Below, piece after piece: positions 1-7,274 of a stretch of DNA of 11,719 nt (positions within the stretch are counted from its first letter, which is position 1; every line of letters begins with the position of its first letter). Made by a program: the position numbers and the translations under genes. Source of the DNA: Anaerolineales bacterium UBA5797 (lineage in GTDB: Bacteria > Chloroflexota > Anaerolineae > Anaerolineales > Villigracilaceae); NCBI GenBank assembly GCA_002418205.1, contig DIDP01000080.1:1000-12718 (forward strand). The letters run 5' to 3'. A model generated the notes under the pieces. It was not told the origin of the DNA and ran no database searches. It saw only the letters and a list, made by a program, of their open reading frames with translations.

Positions 1-401
1 TGAAGTTTTTACAGGGTACAGGTGTTATGCCATAAGACCAAATGAAGCCACTCGAAGTTGCATCGCCCGGATGCAAAAAAACACCTTGATGATATTTCAT
101 CAAGGTGTCCATATTCCTTTTTTGCTGTAACAAGTTCTGCTAATCGGATCTCTTCGCGTCGGTTGAGCAACCACCCCTTTTTGAAGGGTTGTATGATCCA
201 GGGTGATATTCACTTTTTCGTCGAAAAGGATTACCCCAATGAATACAACATAACCTCACTATTCCTGCGGTGTCTCAGTCCTTATGTCACAGAGATCCGC
301 CATCTTTTGAATACGTTAAAATTGCGAGTGAATAAATGGAAGATCAAAACTAACCATGTAATCACTCGTTGGCTTACAGCATCCTGCCCAATCCATGCGG
401 C
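1..401. other. AT-rich stretch without a recognisable gene
   Basis: I see no convincing protein gene here. The one long open frame (58-513, plus) has no ribosome binding site and no family resemblance, and its last part is the translation of a tRNA 3' end, a well-known source of false proteins. The stretch is visibly richer in A and T than the sequence after about 575. It contains several small inverted repeats, for example 58-64 with 70-76, and the strong minus-strand terminator at 81-108. It may be the outer flank or remnant of an integrated element. Confidence 0.5.
71..108 (-). terminator. Factor-independent terminator, minus strand
   Basis: A perfect 12-base-pair inverted repeat (81-92 with 97-108) closes on a four-base loop, TATT. 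Read on the minus strand the stem is followed at once by six T residues (complement of the A run 75-80), the classic intrinsic terminator layout. On the plus strand the T run starts only after a nine-base gap, so minus-strand action is favoured. I see no gene just upstream on the minus strand that it would serve, so it may be left over from a lost gene. Confidence 0.75.
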
Positions 402-438
402 AAAAGAAAACAACTTGATCAAAAATCATCAAGTTGTT
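402..438 (-). terminator. Factor-independent terminator downstream of the tRNA fragment
   Basis: An 11-base-pair inverted repeat (409-419 with 428-438) closes on an eight-base loop. Read on the minus strand it is followed by a T-rich tail (complement of 402-408). It begins six bases after the CCA end of the tRNA fragment at 444-475, which is where the native terminator of a tRNA gene normally lies. Its stem resembles that of the terminator at 81-108: both contain CTTGAT pairing with ATCAAG. Confidence 0.65.
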
Positions 439-443
439 ATTCT

Positions 444-475
444 TGGCGGTCCCGACGGGATTCGAACCCGCGATT
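444..475 (-). pseudogene. 3' end fragment of a tRNA gene (probably tRNA-Asp), attachment-site-like
   Basis: Read on the minus strand this stretch gives a 7-base loop TTCGAAT closed by a 5-base-pair T stem (GCGGG/CCCGT), then a 3' acceptor strand CGGGACC, discriminator G and an encoded CCA. That is the complete T arm and 3' acceptor end of a bacterial tRNA. It matches the usual 3' end of tRNA-Asp best. The matching 5' acceptor strand (GGTCCCG) is absent where an intact gene would need it (about 515-535), so the gene is not whole. Short tRNA 3' ends followed by the native terminator are typical of the displaced end created when a tyrosine-recombinase element integrates into a tRNA gene. The tRNA identity is less certain than the fact that this is a fragment. 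The hairpin GAGG/CCTC just beyond it could instead hint at a long variable arm. Confidence 0.65.
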
Positions 476-573
476 CAAGAGGTTGCCTCACATTCTGTTT
501 GAATGAGCATTAGCATAATCTGTGAAAAAAGCTTTAAGTACAATTTCTTGATTTTTTATCAAACACGAAAAGT
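476..573. other. AT-rich spacer between tRNA fragment and comM fragment
   Basis: No gene is visible. The bases are AT-rich and contain small inverted repeats (CATTC/GAATG at 491-505 and TTGAT/ATCAA near 548-562). If the tRNA fragment marks an element end, this is the first sequence inside the element. Composition changes sharply to the GC-richer comM sequence at about 575. Confidence 0.4.
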
Positions 574-1083
574 TTGTTCGATTGTGTGTATCCCTGCCCG
601 TGCGGGTGGTTTAACGACCCACAAAAAGCCTGTGGGTGTGCTCCTGCTGTCGTTACCAAATATCAGAAACGCATCTCCGGTCCCATGCTCGACCGCATCG
701 ACATCCACATCGAGGCGCCGCGCGTGGATTACGAAAAGCTCAGCGGAGATAGATTGGGGGAAACCAGCGAGTCCATTCGTAAGCGCGTCCAGGCGGCGCG
801 GGACATCCAACTTCAACGATTTACCACTGCTCAATCTGCTGACATCATTTGCAACGCGGATATGCGCGTCGGGGAGATTCGGCAGTTTTGCCGGTTGCAG
901 GATGAAGGTCAGAGTTTGATGCGGGCGGCGATGAGTCAGATGAATTTATCGGCGCGCGCCTATCATCGCATCCTGAAACTGGCGCGCACGATTGCCAATC
1001 TGGCGGGGAGCGAGGAGATCGAATCCGCCCATCTGGCGGAGGCGCTGCAATATCGCCCAAAGTTGATGGACAGCACGATGTGA
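574..1083 (+). pseudogene. comM: 5'-truncated comM (YifB-family Mg chelatase-like AAA+ ATPase), C-terminal third
   Basis: ComM is a hexameric AAA+ helicase that promotes branch migration during natural transformation. This remnant encodes about 169 residues against roughly 500 in the family. It keeps the cysteine-rich loop (PCPCGW, then CGCAP), the SGPMLDRIDIHIEAP segment at about 36-50 that ends the AAA+ core, and the helical Mg-chelatase C-terminal domain with the ARTIANLAGS segment near 137-146. The N-terminal Lon-like domain and the Walker A and B motifs are missing. The family residues before the cysteine loop normally read like AAMNPCPCG; here they are FDCVYPCPCG, so homology ends at about 585 and the TTG at 574 is only where the frame opens. 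No ribosome binding site precedes it. The reading frame is otherwise intact to its TGA, so truncation was recent or the product is tolerated. It cannot hydrolyse ATP. Confidence 0.8.
575..666 (+). repeat. comM-derived repeat, copy 1
   Basis: This stretch is homologous to 9303-9396. The copies share a 13-base identical left edge (TGTTCGATTGTGT), an identical 16-base core (ACCCACAAAAAGCCTG at 617-632) and a final ATCAG, with roughly 70 percent identity overall by eye. Copy 1 lacks two bases present in copy 2 and keeps the comM frame. The left edge is not canonical comM sequence. Inside lies a perfect 7-base inverted repeat, ACCCACA (617-623) with TGTGGGT (631-637). Confidence 0.7.
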
Positions 1084-1173
1084 CGGGGTGATCTGCATTG
1101 GAATGAAGTTCATTGGTCCCTGGGGGGATATTGATGTTTCGGCTGGTTGTATAAAGGGAGGTGGAATTTCCCG

Positions 1174-1182
1174 TGCTATAAT
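1174..1182 (+). promoter_or_regulatory. Extended -10 promoter for the LuxR/MalT-type regulator
   Basis: The sequence TGCTATAAT is a perfect extended -10 element (TGn plus TATAAT at 1177-1182). There is no well-placed -35 hexamer; TTGTAT at 1147-1152 is too far away (24-base spacer), as extended -10 promoters can tolerate. It lies between the comM fragment and the regulator and would give a leader of about 120 bases. No experimental support is available. Confidence 0.5.
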
Positions 1183-1312
1183 GACCGGGACGAGAAAAAC
1201 GCTTCTGTGGTCTGCTTTCAGATCGACACAGAATGAGCCGGATAAACCCTGAACCATCACGGTTATCAGCCTCGGTTGGAAATTGGTGTACTTGCAGTGA
1301 AAAGTGCCTAAA

Positions 1313-4024
1313 ATGGATCAACTCCTCTACACCAAGTTTTATATTCCGCCTGCCAAACCAGAACTCGTCCCCCGTCCCCGCCTCATACGTCAACTCAAGG
1401 ATGGTCTGCTCCGTAAGTTGATTCTCATCTCTGCCCCGGCCGGTTTTGGCAAGACAACACTGGTCAGCGAGTGGGTGGGTCATTTGCGTCTCGAAGATCC
1501 CGGTAATGGTCGAAGAATTGCATGGCTGTCATTGGATGAGAACGACAATGAGCCAACCCGTTTCCTGGTCTACTTTATACATGCATTGAAGCAAGTCAAT
1601 AGGATCGATGACGGCTTCGGGGAAAGTTTGCTGGCGATGATCCGATCTCCACAACCGCCACCAAATGAAATCGTTCTGACTTCATTGATCAACGAATTGG
1701 CGGATATTCCCGATGATATTATTCTTGTTCTGGATGACTACCACGTCATCGAAGCGCCAGCCATTGACGATGCGCTTGTCTTTCTGCTCGATCATCTGCC
1801 CCCAAACCTGCACCTGACGATCACTTCGCGCGTTGACCCTTCCCTGCCGTTGCCGCGCCTGCGCGCCCGTGGACAGGTCACGGAGGTTCGTGCCGCAGAC
1901 CTGCGCTTCACGCTTGAAGAGGCTTCTGAGTTTTTCCGTCACATATCGGGTTTGTCCCTTTCTCCATCGGATGTCGCCGCGCTGGAAAACCGCACCGAAG
2001 GCTGGATCGCGGGACTTCAACTCGCGGCGCTTTCCATGCGGGGGCGCGAGGATATTCCCGAATTCATAAACTCCTTTACCGGCGATCATAGATATATCGT
2101 GGATTATCTGGTGGAGGAGGTCCTCCAGCGTCAGCCCGAAGAGGTTCGGAGTTTCCTGCTCCAGACATCCATTCTCAGCCGTTTGAATCATTCACTATGT
2201 GACGCTGTCACAAAACGAACGGATGGCAAATCGTTGCTTGATGAATTGGGGCGTGCCAACCTGTTCATCGTTCCATTGGATAACAATCGTCAGTGGTATC
2301 GCTACCATCATCTTTTTAGGGATGTTCTCCGTGCGCATCTGATTCAGGAACATCCGCACCAGGTGTCTGAACTCCACAGTCGGGCGAGTGAGTGGTACGA
2401 ACAAAATGATTTGTCGTCTGAAGCCATTCGCCACTCCCTGACTGCCGGGGACTATGAAAAAGCGGCAGGTTTGGTGGAGCAGGTCTGGTCGGAGATGGAC
2501 CGGAACCGTCAGTCTGCCCAGTGGCTCGAATGGGCAAAGGTATTGCCGGATGATATGGTCCGCCTCAGACCGGTGCTCAGCGTTGGATATGCCTGGGCTC
2601 TGCTGGATCGCGGCGAGTTGGAGGCTGGGGAGACGCGGCTTCGGGATGCTGAGAACTGTCTGGAGAAAGATGCATCCGAAATAGTGGTCGTTGATGAAGA
2701 AGAATTCCGCTTCCTGCCGGCGACGATAGCGACTGCCCGAACCTATCATTCTCTTGCTGTTGGCAACATCCACAATACCATGACTTATGCGCGTCAGGCT
2801 CTGGACTTCTTGCCTGCAGATGAATATTTGCGGCGAGGGACTCCTGCGTCGCTCCTGTCGCTCGCCTCGTGGACCGACGGGGATCTTGAAACCGCCGACC
2901 AGGCTTTGGTCAACGCGATGGCGAGCTACAAAAAAGCCGGCAATATTCTTTATACGATCACTGGCGCGTACGCCATTGCCGACATGCGGATAACGCTGGG
3001 GCGGCTCCGTCAGGCGTTCGATGTATGCCTGCAGGCTTTGCAGCTTGCGGAAGGACAGCCACACTTCGTCCGCTGGGGGATGGCGGATGTTTACTCAGCG
3101 CTGAGCGACCTGTATCGTGAAACGGATGACATTAAGGCTGCCGAAGATAGCCTGTTGGTGGGCAGGGAGTTTGGCGAAAAGTCCTCAGTGCCCCGCTGGC
3201 GGTATCGCTGGTGTCTTGCTCATGCACGGTTGAAAGAGTCGCAGGGGGATTTGGATGCGGCGTTCAATCTGTTGGAAGAAGCGGAGGCGAATTACCGTAG
3301 GGGTCCCATGCCGGATGTGCGCCCTACCGCCTCTTTGACGACAAGAATCTGGATCAAACAAAATAAATTGAGCGAAGCCCTGGACTGGGTCAGGCGACAG
3401 AAAATTTCTCCTGAAGATGAGCTGTGCTTCCTGCGTGAGTTTGACCATATCACCCTCGCACGTGTGTTGCTTGCACAATTTAAGAATGAACAAAAGGATG
3501 AAGCCCTTCAGGATGCGCTCAGTTTGCTCACACGCCTGCTGAAGGAAGCTGAAGCTGGCGGCAGGATGGGCAGCGTAATCGAGATTCGCATACTGGAAGC
3601 GCTCGCTTACGAAGCGCAGGGCGATCTTCCTTGTGCCATTGAGGCTTTGGAACATGCACTGAAACTTGCGGAGCCTGAAGGTTATGTCCGCATTTTTGCG
3701 GATGAGGGCACATCAATGGCTCGTTTGCTATCGGAGGCAAATGCCCAGGGACTTATGCCGGAATATGTCGGCAAATTGCTGACCGCGTTTGGAGAAACCG
3801 AACGCAAAACACCGCCGAATCAACCTTTGGTTGAGCCCCTGAGCGAACGTGAACGGGAGATACTCTCACTGATCGCCAACGGGCTAAAGAACAAGGAGAT
3901 CGCCGAACGAATGGTGATCAGCCTCAACACGGTGCTCTATCACACCAAGAACATTTACAACAAGCTGGGGGTCAATAAACGCACGCAGGCTGTCCTGAAG
4001 GCTCAGGAACTTAACCTGTTGTAA
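1313..4024 (+). CDS. MalT-like LuxR-family transcriptional regulator (STAND ATPase)
   Basis: This is a signal-responsive transcription activator of the MalT/LAL type, about 903 residues, the usual length. Order of parts: the family N-terminus LLYTKFYIPPAKPELVPRP; a P-loop APAGFGKTT at about 41-49; a Walker B strand IILVLDDYH at about 136-143; a winged-helix region; a long helical TPR-like sensor domain (about 340-820); and a C-terminal LuxR helix-turn-helix of about 65 residues starting near PLSEREREILSLIANG and ending RTQAVLKAQELNLL. In the family, inducer and ATP binding drive oligomerisation and DNA binding. I start at ATG 1313 because the conserved N-terminus follows directly; GTG 1304 would add three residues, and neither start has a clear Shine-Dalgarno. 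The recognition helix region reads NTVLYHTKNIYNKLGVN, with Leu where Lys is common after TV. It is co-directional with and immediately upstream of a six-gene operon that it probably controls. The ligand is unknown. Confidence 0.9.
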   Translation: MDQLLYTKFYIPPAKPELVPRPRLIRQLKDGLLRKLILISAPAGFGKTTLVSEWVGHLRLEDPGNGRRIAWLSLDENDNEPTRFLVYFIHALKQVNRIDDGFGESLLAMIRSPQPPPNEIVLTSLINELADIPDDIILVLDDYHVIEAPAIDDALVFLLDHLPPNLHLTITSRVDPSLPLPRLRARGQVTEVRAADLRFTLEEASEFFRHISGLSLSPSDVAALENRTEGWIAGLQLAALSMRGREDIPEFINSFTGDHRYIVDYLVEEVLQRQPEEVRSFLLQTSILSRLNHSLCDAVTKRTDGKSLLDELGRANLFIVPLDNNRQWYRYHHLFRDVLRAHLIQEHPHQVSELHSRASEWYEQNDLSSEAIRHSLTAGDYEKAAGLVEQVWSEMDRNRQSAQWLEWAKVLPDDMVRLRPVLSVGYAWALLDRGELEAGETRLRDAENCLEKDASEIVVVDEEEFRFLPATIATARTYHSLAVGNIHNTMTYARQALDFLPADEYLRRGTPASLLSLASWTDGDLETADQALVNAMASYKKAGNILYTITGAYAIADMRITLGRLRQAFDVCLQALQLAEGQPHFVRWGMADVYSALSDLYRETDDIKAAEDSLLVGREFGEKSSVPRWRYRWCLAHARLKESQGDLDAAFNLLEEAEANYRRGPMPDVRPTASLTTRIWIKQNKLSEALDWVRRQKISPEDELCFLREFDHITLARVLLAQFKNEQKDEALQDALSLLTRLLKEAEAGGRMGSVIEIRILEALAYEAQGDLPCAIEALEHALKLAEPEGYVRIFADEGTSMARLLSEANAQGLMPEYVGKLLTAFGETERKTPPNQPLVEPLSEREREILSLIANGLKNKEIAERMVISLNTVLYHTKNIYNKLGVNKRTQAVLKAQELNLL

Positions 4025-4048
4025 TTCATCCATCGTTTTCACTTCACG

Positions 4049-4082
4049 AACTACAGTTTTTCCTCCCCTGAAACTACAGTTT
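4049..4082 (+). repeat. Two direct copies of AACTACAGTTT
   Basis: AACTACAGTTT occurs at 4049-4059 and again at 4072-4082, 23 bases start to start, each next to a C-rich or G-rich run. Each copy is itself nearly palindromic (AAACT/AGTTT). They lie just after the regulator stop and about 110-145 bases before the next gene. They could be tandem operator sites for the regulator or parts of a terminator that arose by duplication. The second copy forms the inner stem of the hairpin at 4065-4098. Confidence 0.5.
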
Positions 4083-4098
4083 CCTGTGGGGATTTTTT
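4065..4098 (+). terminator. Probable intrinsic terminator after the LuxR gene
   Basis: An inner stem GAAAC/GTTTC (4070-4074 with 4079-4083, loop TACA) is extended across a small internal loop by CCCC (4065-4068) with GGGG (4088-4091), then A and six T residues (4093-4098). The layout fits a factor-independent terminator on the plus strand, 40 bases past the regulator stop. The stem is interrupted, so termination may be partial and the regulator may be co-transcribed with the genes downstream. Confidence 0.6.
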
Positions 4099-4193
4099 GC
4101 GTTGCCTGCCCTACACTATGGTCACGACAATGGAATTAGTGAAATACGTTGGTGTTCGTGGTTCACAAGATAGATCTTTAAGAGGTAGTTAAC

Positions 4194-5444
4194 ATGTCAA
4201 ATCGAAAGAAATCTGTCAACCTGGTAATCGTATTTGCGGTGCTGGCCTTGTTGTTTATGGGGGCCAGGGCAAACAGGGAAACGGAAGTGAAATATACCAA
4301 CTCTTCGTCTACCGAACCTTCATACGCTTCACGAGGTTCGCATCCGGTTGGAATACGCGACCTGGAAACTGATGGTGAATCGCCTTTGGCAATTGCAGTC
4401 TGGTATCCCGCATCGAGTGCCAGTAATAGCGCAGAGAAGGTCTCGTATCGGTACGAGATCAAGATGGGCGATCCCTTTGGGAGAGTCTCCCTTGCAACGT
4501 ACGATGGGGATGCATTTCGTGATGCAGCATTCGATCTCTCGGATGGCCCGTACCCGCTAGTGATCCTCTCCCCGGGTTTTTCATTTGGCGCATCCACCTA
4601 TGCCTGGCTGGCGGAGCATCTCGCCTCTTATGGTTTTGTAGTGATCGCGCCTGAACATCAGGAGCATCTTGATCCTGCCAATGAATTGTGGCGGTCTGCC
4701 ATCGAGCGCCCACAGGATATTTTGAGCGTGCTTGCCTACGTGGATGAACAAACAGCGGACGGTGGAGTGTTTGATGGTCTCGTCAACGCAGAGCGTGTCG
4801 GGGTGATCGGTCATTCCTATGGCGGATACACGTCACTGGCTGCGGCAGGCGCGCGGATCAACACACCGGAATTCAAGGCACATTGTGAGGAAGCGTCCGC
4901 ATCGGATCACCCTGCCACCTGGTTGTGCGACGAACTCCTGCCTCATCTCGATGACATGGCTGACCTTGCCGGACTTGAGTCAACACCGGATGGTCTTTGG
5001 CCTGCATGGACCGATCCTCGCATAGCGGCCATCGTACCGATGGCAGGAGACGCGTTCTTCTTCGGTCATGAAGGATTGGCTGAGATCAATGTGCCTGTCA
5101 TGGCGATCGGCGGCACCAAAGATAACGACGCTCCTTATGAATGGGGAACCCATCCTGCTTATGAATATGCTTCCAGCCCGGGAAAAGTGTTGATCTCCCT
5201 CACCGATGCCGAGCACATGATCTTCACAAATCCGTGTGAAAAGGTTCCGTTTTATCTGAAGCTCTTCTCCCGTGAGTTTTGCTCCGACCCGGATTGGGAT
5301 CGAAACTATGCCCACGAACTCGTCAGCCACTTCACCACGGCGTTTCTGCTCACGGAACTGAAGCAGGATTCGGCTGCGTCCGATGCGCTTGTCCCCAGCG
5401 GGATTGAACTCCCCGGCATGAAGTACGAAGCGCAGGGATATTAG
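4194..5444 (+). CDS. Exported alpha/beta hydrolase, PAF-acetylhydrolase / dienelactone-hydrolase-like
   Basis: A 416-residue serine hydrolase. The N-terminus has basic residues, a hydrophobic stretch at about 9-22 and a possible signal peptidase I site after ARA near 26, so the protein is probably exported or anchored with the enzyme outside. Cysteines at about 231, 245, 348 and 364 fit an extracytoplasmic location. The strand VILSPGFS (about 123-130) supplies the oxyanion region, GHSYGG (206-211) is the nucleophile elbow with Ser208, and His341 in DAEHMIF is the likely base. The acid is either Asp286 in PMAGDAFF, as in PAF-acetylhydrolases, or one of Asp310/Asp312. The substrate would be an ester or lactone and is not predictable. 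Start ATG has AGAGG eight bases upstream. It is first in the operon; the next gene starts 12 bases after its stop. Confidence 0.85.
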   Translation: MSNRKKSVNLVIVFAVLALLFMGARANRETEVKYTNSSSTEPSYASRGSHPVGIRDLETDGESPLAIAVWYPASSASNSAEKVSYRYEIKMGDPFGRVSLATYDGDAFRDAAFDLSDGPYPLVILSPGFSFGASTYAWLAEHLASYGFVVIAPEHQEHLDPANELWRSAIERPQDILSVLAYVDEQTADGGVFDGLVNAERVGVIGHSYGGYTSLAAAGARINTPEFKAHCEEASASDHPATWLCDELLPHLDDMADLAGLESTPDGLWPAWTDPRIAAIVPMAGDAFFFGHEGLAEINVPVMAIGGTKDNDAPYEWGTHPAYEYASSPGKVLISLTDAEHMIFTNPCEKVPFYLKLFSREFCSDPDWDRNYAHELVSHFTTAFLLTELKQDSAASDALVPSGIELPGMKYEAQGY

Positions 5445-5456
5445 CGGGGCAGGATC

Positions 5457-5747
5457 ATGTCAGAAAGAAATGACCATAAAACCAATCCGGACCAGCCCAT
5501 GATCTATCAGATCAGGATCAAGGGACATCTGGGTCCGCAATGGCAGGATTGGTTTGACGGATTGACCATGACGTTGGAGGAGAACGGTGAAACGGTTCTT
5601 ACTGGACCTGTAGCTGATCAGCCAGCCCTGCATGGATTGCTAAAGAAAGTCCGCGATCTGGGAATGAACCTGGTCGCCCTCAACCGTGTCGATTCGGACC
5701 ATGGAGGTGCTTCGGAAGCCAAAGACGAAGAAGACAAAATTATCTAA
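5457..5747 (+). CDS. Conserved 96-residue small protein, function unknown
   Basis: A small soluble protein whose core runs from about residue 16 (IYQIRIKGHLGPQWQDWFDGL) through EENGETVLTGPVADQPALHGLLKKVRDLGMNLVALNRV. I recognise this as a widespread uncharacterised family that often ends with a LxxLNRV-like strand, but no function is known to me. The fold looks like alternating strands and helices. The tail after about 80 is acidic and probably disordered (SEAKDEEDK). ATG 5457 has only a weak purine run (GGGG, AGGA) upstream. ATG 5499, which begins right at the conserved core, is an alternative start. It lies 12 bases after the hydrolase stop and 27 before the next gene, so it is probably co-transcribed. 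Confidence 0.75.
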   Translation: MSERNDHKTNPDQPMIYQIRIKGHLGPQWQDWFDGLTMTLEENGETVLTGPVADQPALHGLLKKVRDLGMNLVALNRVDSDHGGASEAKDEEDKII

Positions 5748-5774
5748 AAAGACTTTTACAAAAGGAGTAATAAG

Positions 5775-6533
5775 ATGAGCTCGAACACATTGACCCTGGA
5801 GAAAGATAAGATGAAAAATAACACGAATACGGCATCCCTGTTCAACATTGGAAGGATCGCGGGATTGCTGTACCTGACCATCATCGTCAGCGGCATTTTT
5901 GCAGAATTTTTTGTGCGTCAGAGTCTGCGCGTGCCCGGCGATGCGTCGGCTACCGCCGGTAACATTATGGCATCCGAGTCTTTGTTCCGCCTCGGCATCG
6001 CCGCCGACCTGGCGATGATCATGTCCGATGTGGCATTGGCCTTGATCTTTTATGTACTGCTCAAAAAAGTCAACCAGTCACTTTCCCTGCTTGCGGCGTT
6101 CTTTCGATTGGGACAAGCCACGATTCTGGGACTTAACCTGTTGAATCTTTTCGCCGTGATACAGCTTTTGAGCCGAGACAGTTTTCTGTCCACGTTTGAA
6201 GCGGGGCAGTTGCATTCGCTGGCGTACCTATTCTTCAACGCGCACGGCACGGGATATTCCATCGCCATGGTGTTTTTCGGGTTCAGCATCCTTGTGCTTG
6301 GGTATCTGATCTTCAGGTCGGGCTACATCCCCAAAGCCCTGGGCGCGCTGTTGATGCTGGCATCGGTGGGGTATCTGGTTGATAGTTTTGCAAAATTCCT
6401 GATGCCGAACTATGCGAGCTACGAAGGCATTTTCACGATGGTCGTTTTCGTGCCCGCCTTCATATCGGAGTTGGCGCTGTGCTTGTGGCTGTTGATCAAG
6501 GGCTTGAAAGTCCAGCCTGAAGAAACAAATTAA
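5775..6533 (+). CDS. DUF4386 family integral membrane protein (first of tandem pair)
   Basis: A 252-residue membrane protein with about six hydrophobic segments (roughly 26-46, 74-96, 107-131, 160-180, 187-205 and 219-243). Family signatures are RIAGLLYL near the N-terminus, RVPGDA at 52-57, the ASESLFRLGI segment, the LGYLIFRSGYIP stretch near 175-186, GYLVDSF at 199-205, and the closing LWLLIKG. DUF4386 proteins have no established activity. AAAGGAG lies seven bases before ATG 5775, a strong ribosome binding site that decides the start over the internal ATG 5811. It is closely related to the next gene along its whole length, with a matching leader, so the two arose by tandem duplication. 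Being in an operon with oxidoreductases suggests a membrane role in the same stress or detoxification response, but that is inference. Confidence 0.88.
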   Translation: MSSNTLTLEKDKMKNNTNTASLFNIGRIAGLLYLTIIVSGIFAEFFVRQSLRVPGDASATAGNIMASESLFRLGIAADLAMIMSDVALALIFYVLLKKVNQSLSLLAAFFRLGQATILGLNLLNLFAVIQLLSRDSFLSTFEAGQLHSLAYLFFNAHGTGYSIAMVFFGFSILVLGYLIFRSGYIPKALGALLMLASVGYLVDSFAKFLMPNYASYEGIFTMVVFVPAFISELALCLWLLIKGLKVQPEETN

Positions 6534-6555
6534 ATAAACTAAAGGAGTAGAAGAA

Positions 6556-7266
6556 ATGAAATCCGTCCAAAAGACCGCCAGATTTGCGGGAGTGCTTTAT
6601 CTGATCATTACCGTGGCTGCCATCGTGGCTCATCAATATGTTCCATCCACGTTGATCGTGCCCGGAGATGCCGCAACCACTGCGAGCAATATCGCGGCAT
6701 CCGAAACGCTGTTCCGTGTTGGTGGTGTCGGCAGCGAGTTGATCATTCTGTTGAGCGAGATCGTACTGGCAGTGATCCTGTATGTGTTGCTCAAGCCGGT
6801 GAATAAAACGCTGTCTTTGATCGCAGCGGTTTCCCGCCTGGCGATGACCACCATCCACGGTCTCAACCTGTTGAATTACTACTTCATTCTGTCCCTCGTG
6901 GGCGGTGCCGGTTATGTGACCGCATTCGCGCCGGAGCAGATCGATGCCCTTGTGTCGCTGTTCCTGGATGCGCACCATTATGGATTCACCATTGGCATCG
7001 CATTTCTCACCATCCATGTCTTCGTTCTGGGCTATCTGATCCTCAAGTCTGGCTACTTTCCCGCGGTTCTGGGAATCCTGTTCCTGGCGGCAGGTGTGGG
7101 TTATCTTGTGGATAGCTTTGCGCTTTTGCTCTCGACCAGTTATGATACGACACCGATCTTCCTTGCCATCCCCATCGCGCTGGCCGAGATCGCATTCCCC
7201 TTGTGGCTGTTGATCAAGGGCGTGAATGCCGAGGGATGGAATAAACTTGCCCCTGAGACCGCGTAA
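6556..7266 (+). CDS. DUF4386 family integral membrane protein (second of tandem pair)
   Basis: A 236-residue paralogue of the preceding protein, about 13 residues shorter at its N-terminus. It keeps the same landmarks: RFAGVLYL, IVPGDAATTASNI, ASETLFRVGG, VLGYLILKSGYFP, GYLVDSFALLL and LWLLIKGVN. About six membrane spans are expected. AAAGGAG stands eight bases before the ATG, almost the same leader as its neighbour, and the gap between the two genes is 22 bases. The residues between the spans differ considerably, so the duplication is not recent. Activity unknown. Confidence 0.88.
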   Translation: MKSVQKTARFAGVLYLIITVAAIVAHQYVPSTLIVPGDAATTASNIAASETLFRVGGVGSELIILLSEIVLAVILYVLLKPVNKTLSLIAAVSRLAMTTIHGLNLLNYYFILSLVGGAGYVTAFAPEQIDALVSLFLDAHHYGFTIGIAFLTIHVFVLGYLILKSGYFPAVLGILFLAAGVGYLVDSFALLLSTSYDTTPIFLAIPIALAEIAFPLWLLIKGVNAEGWNKLAPETA

Positions 7267-7274
7267 CCAACTGT

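Noticed and set aside
58..513. Open frame of 151 codons on the plus strand
   Set aside because: No ribosome binding site or family match, and its C-terminal part (GGPDGIRTRDS) is the translation of a tRNA 3' end on the other strand, a known false-protein signature.
476..535. Possibility that the tRNA is intact with a long variable arm (hairpin GAGG/CCTC at 479-489)
   Set aside because: No 5' acceptor strand able to pair with CGGGACC occurs at the distance required, and no D arm or anticodon arm can be drawn.
845..1483. 212-codon minus-strand frame
   Set aside because: Shadow of the comM fragment, the promoter region and the start of the regulator; low-complexity, arginine- and proline-rich translation.
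2195..3064. 289-codon minus-strand frame inside the LuxR gene
   Set aside because: Antisense to a well-supported coding region with continuous helical-repeat sequence; no domain seen.
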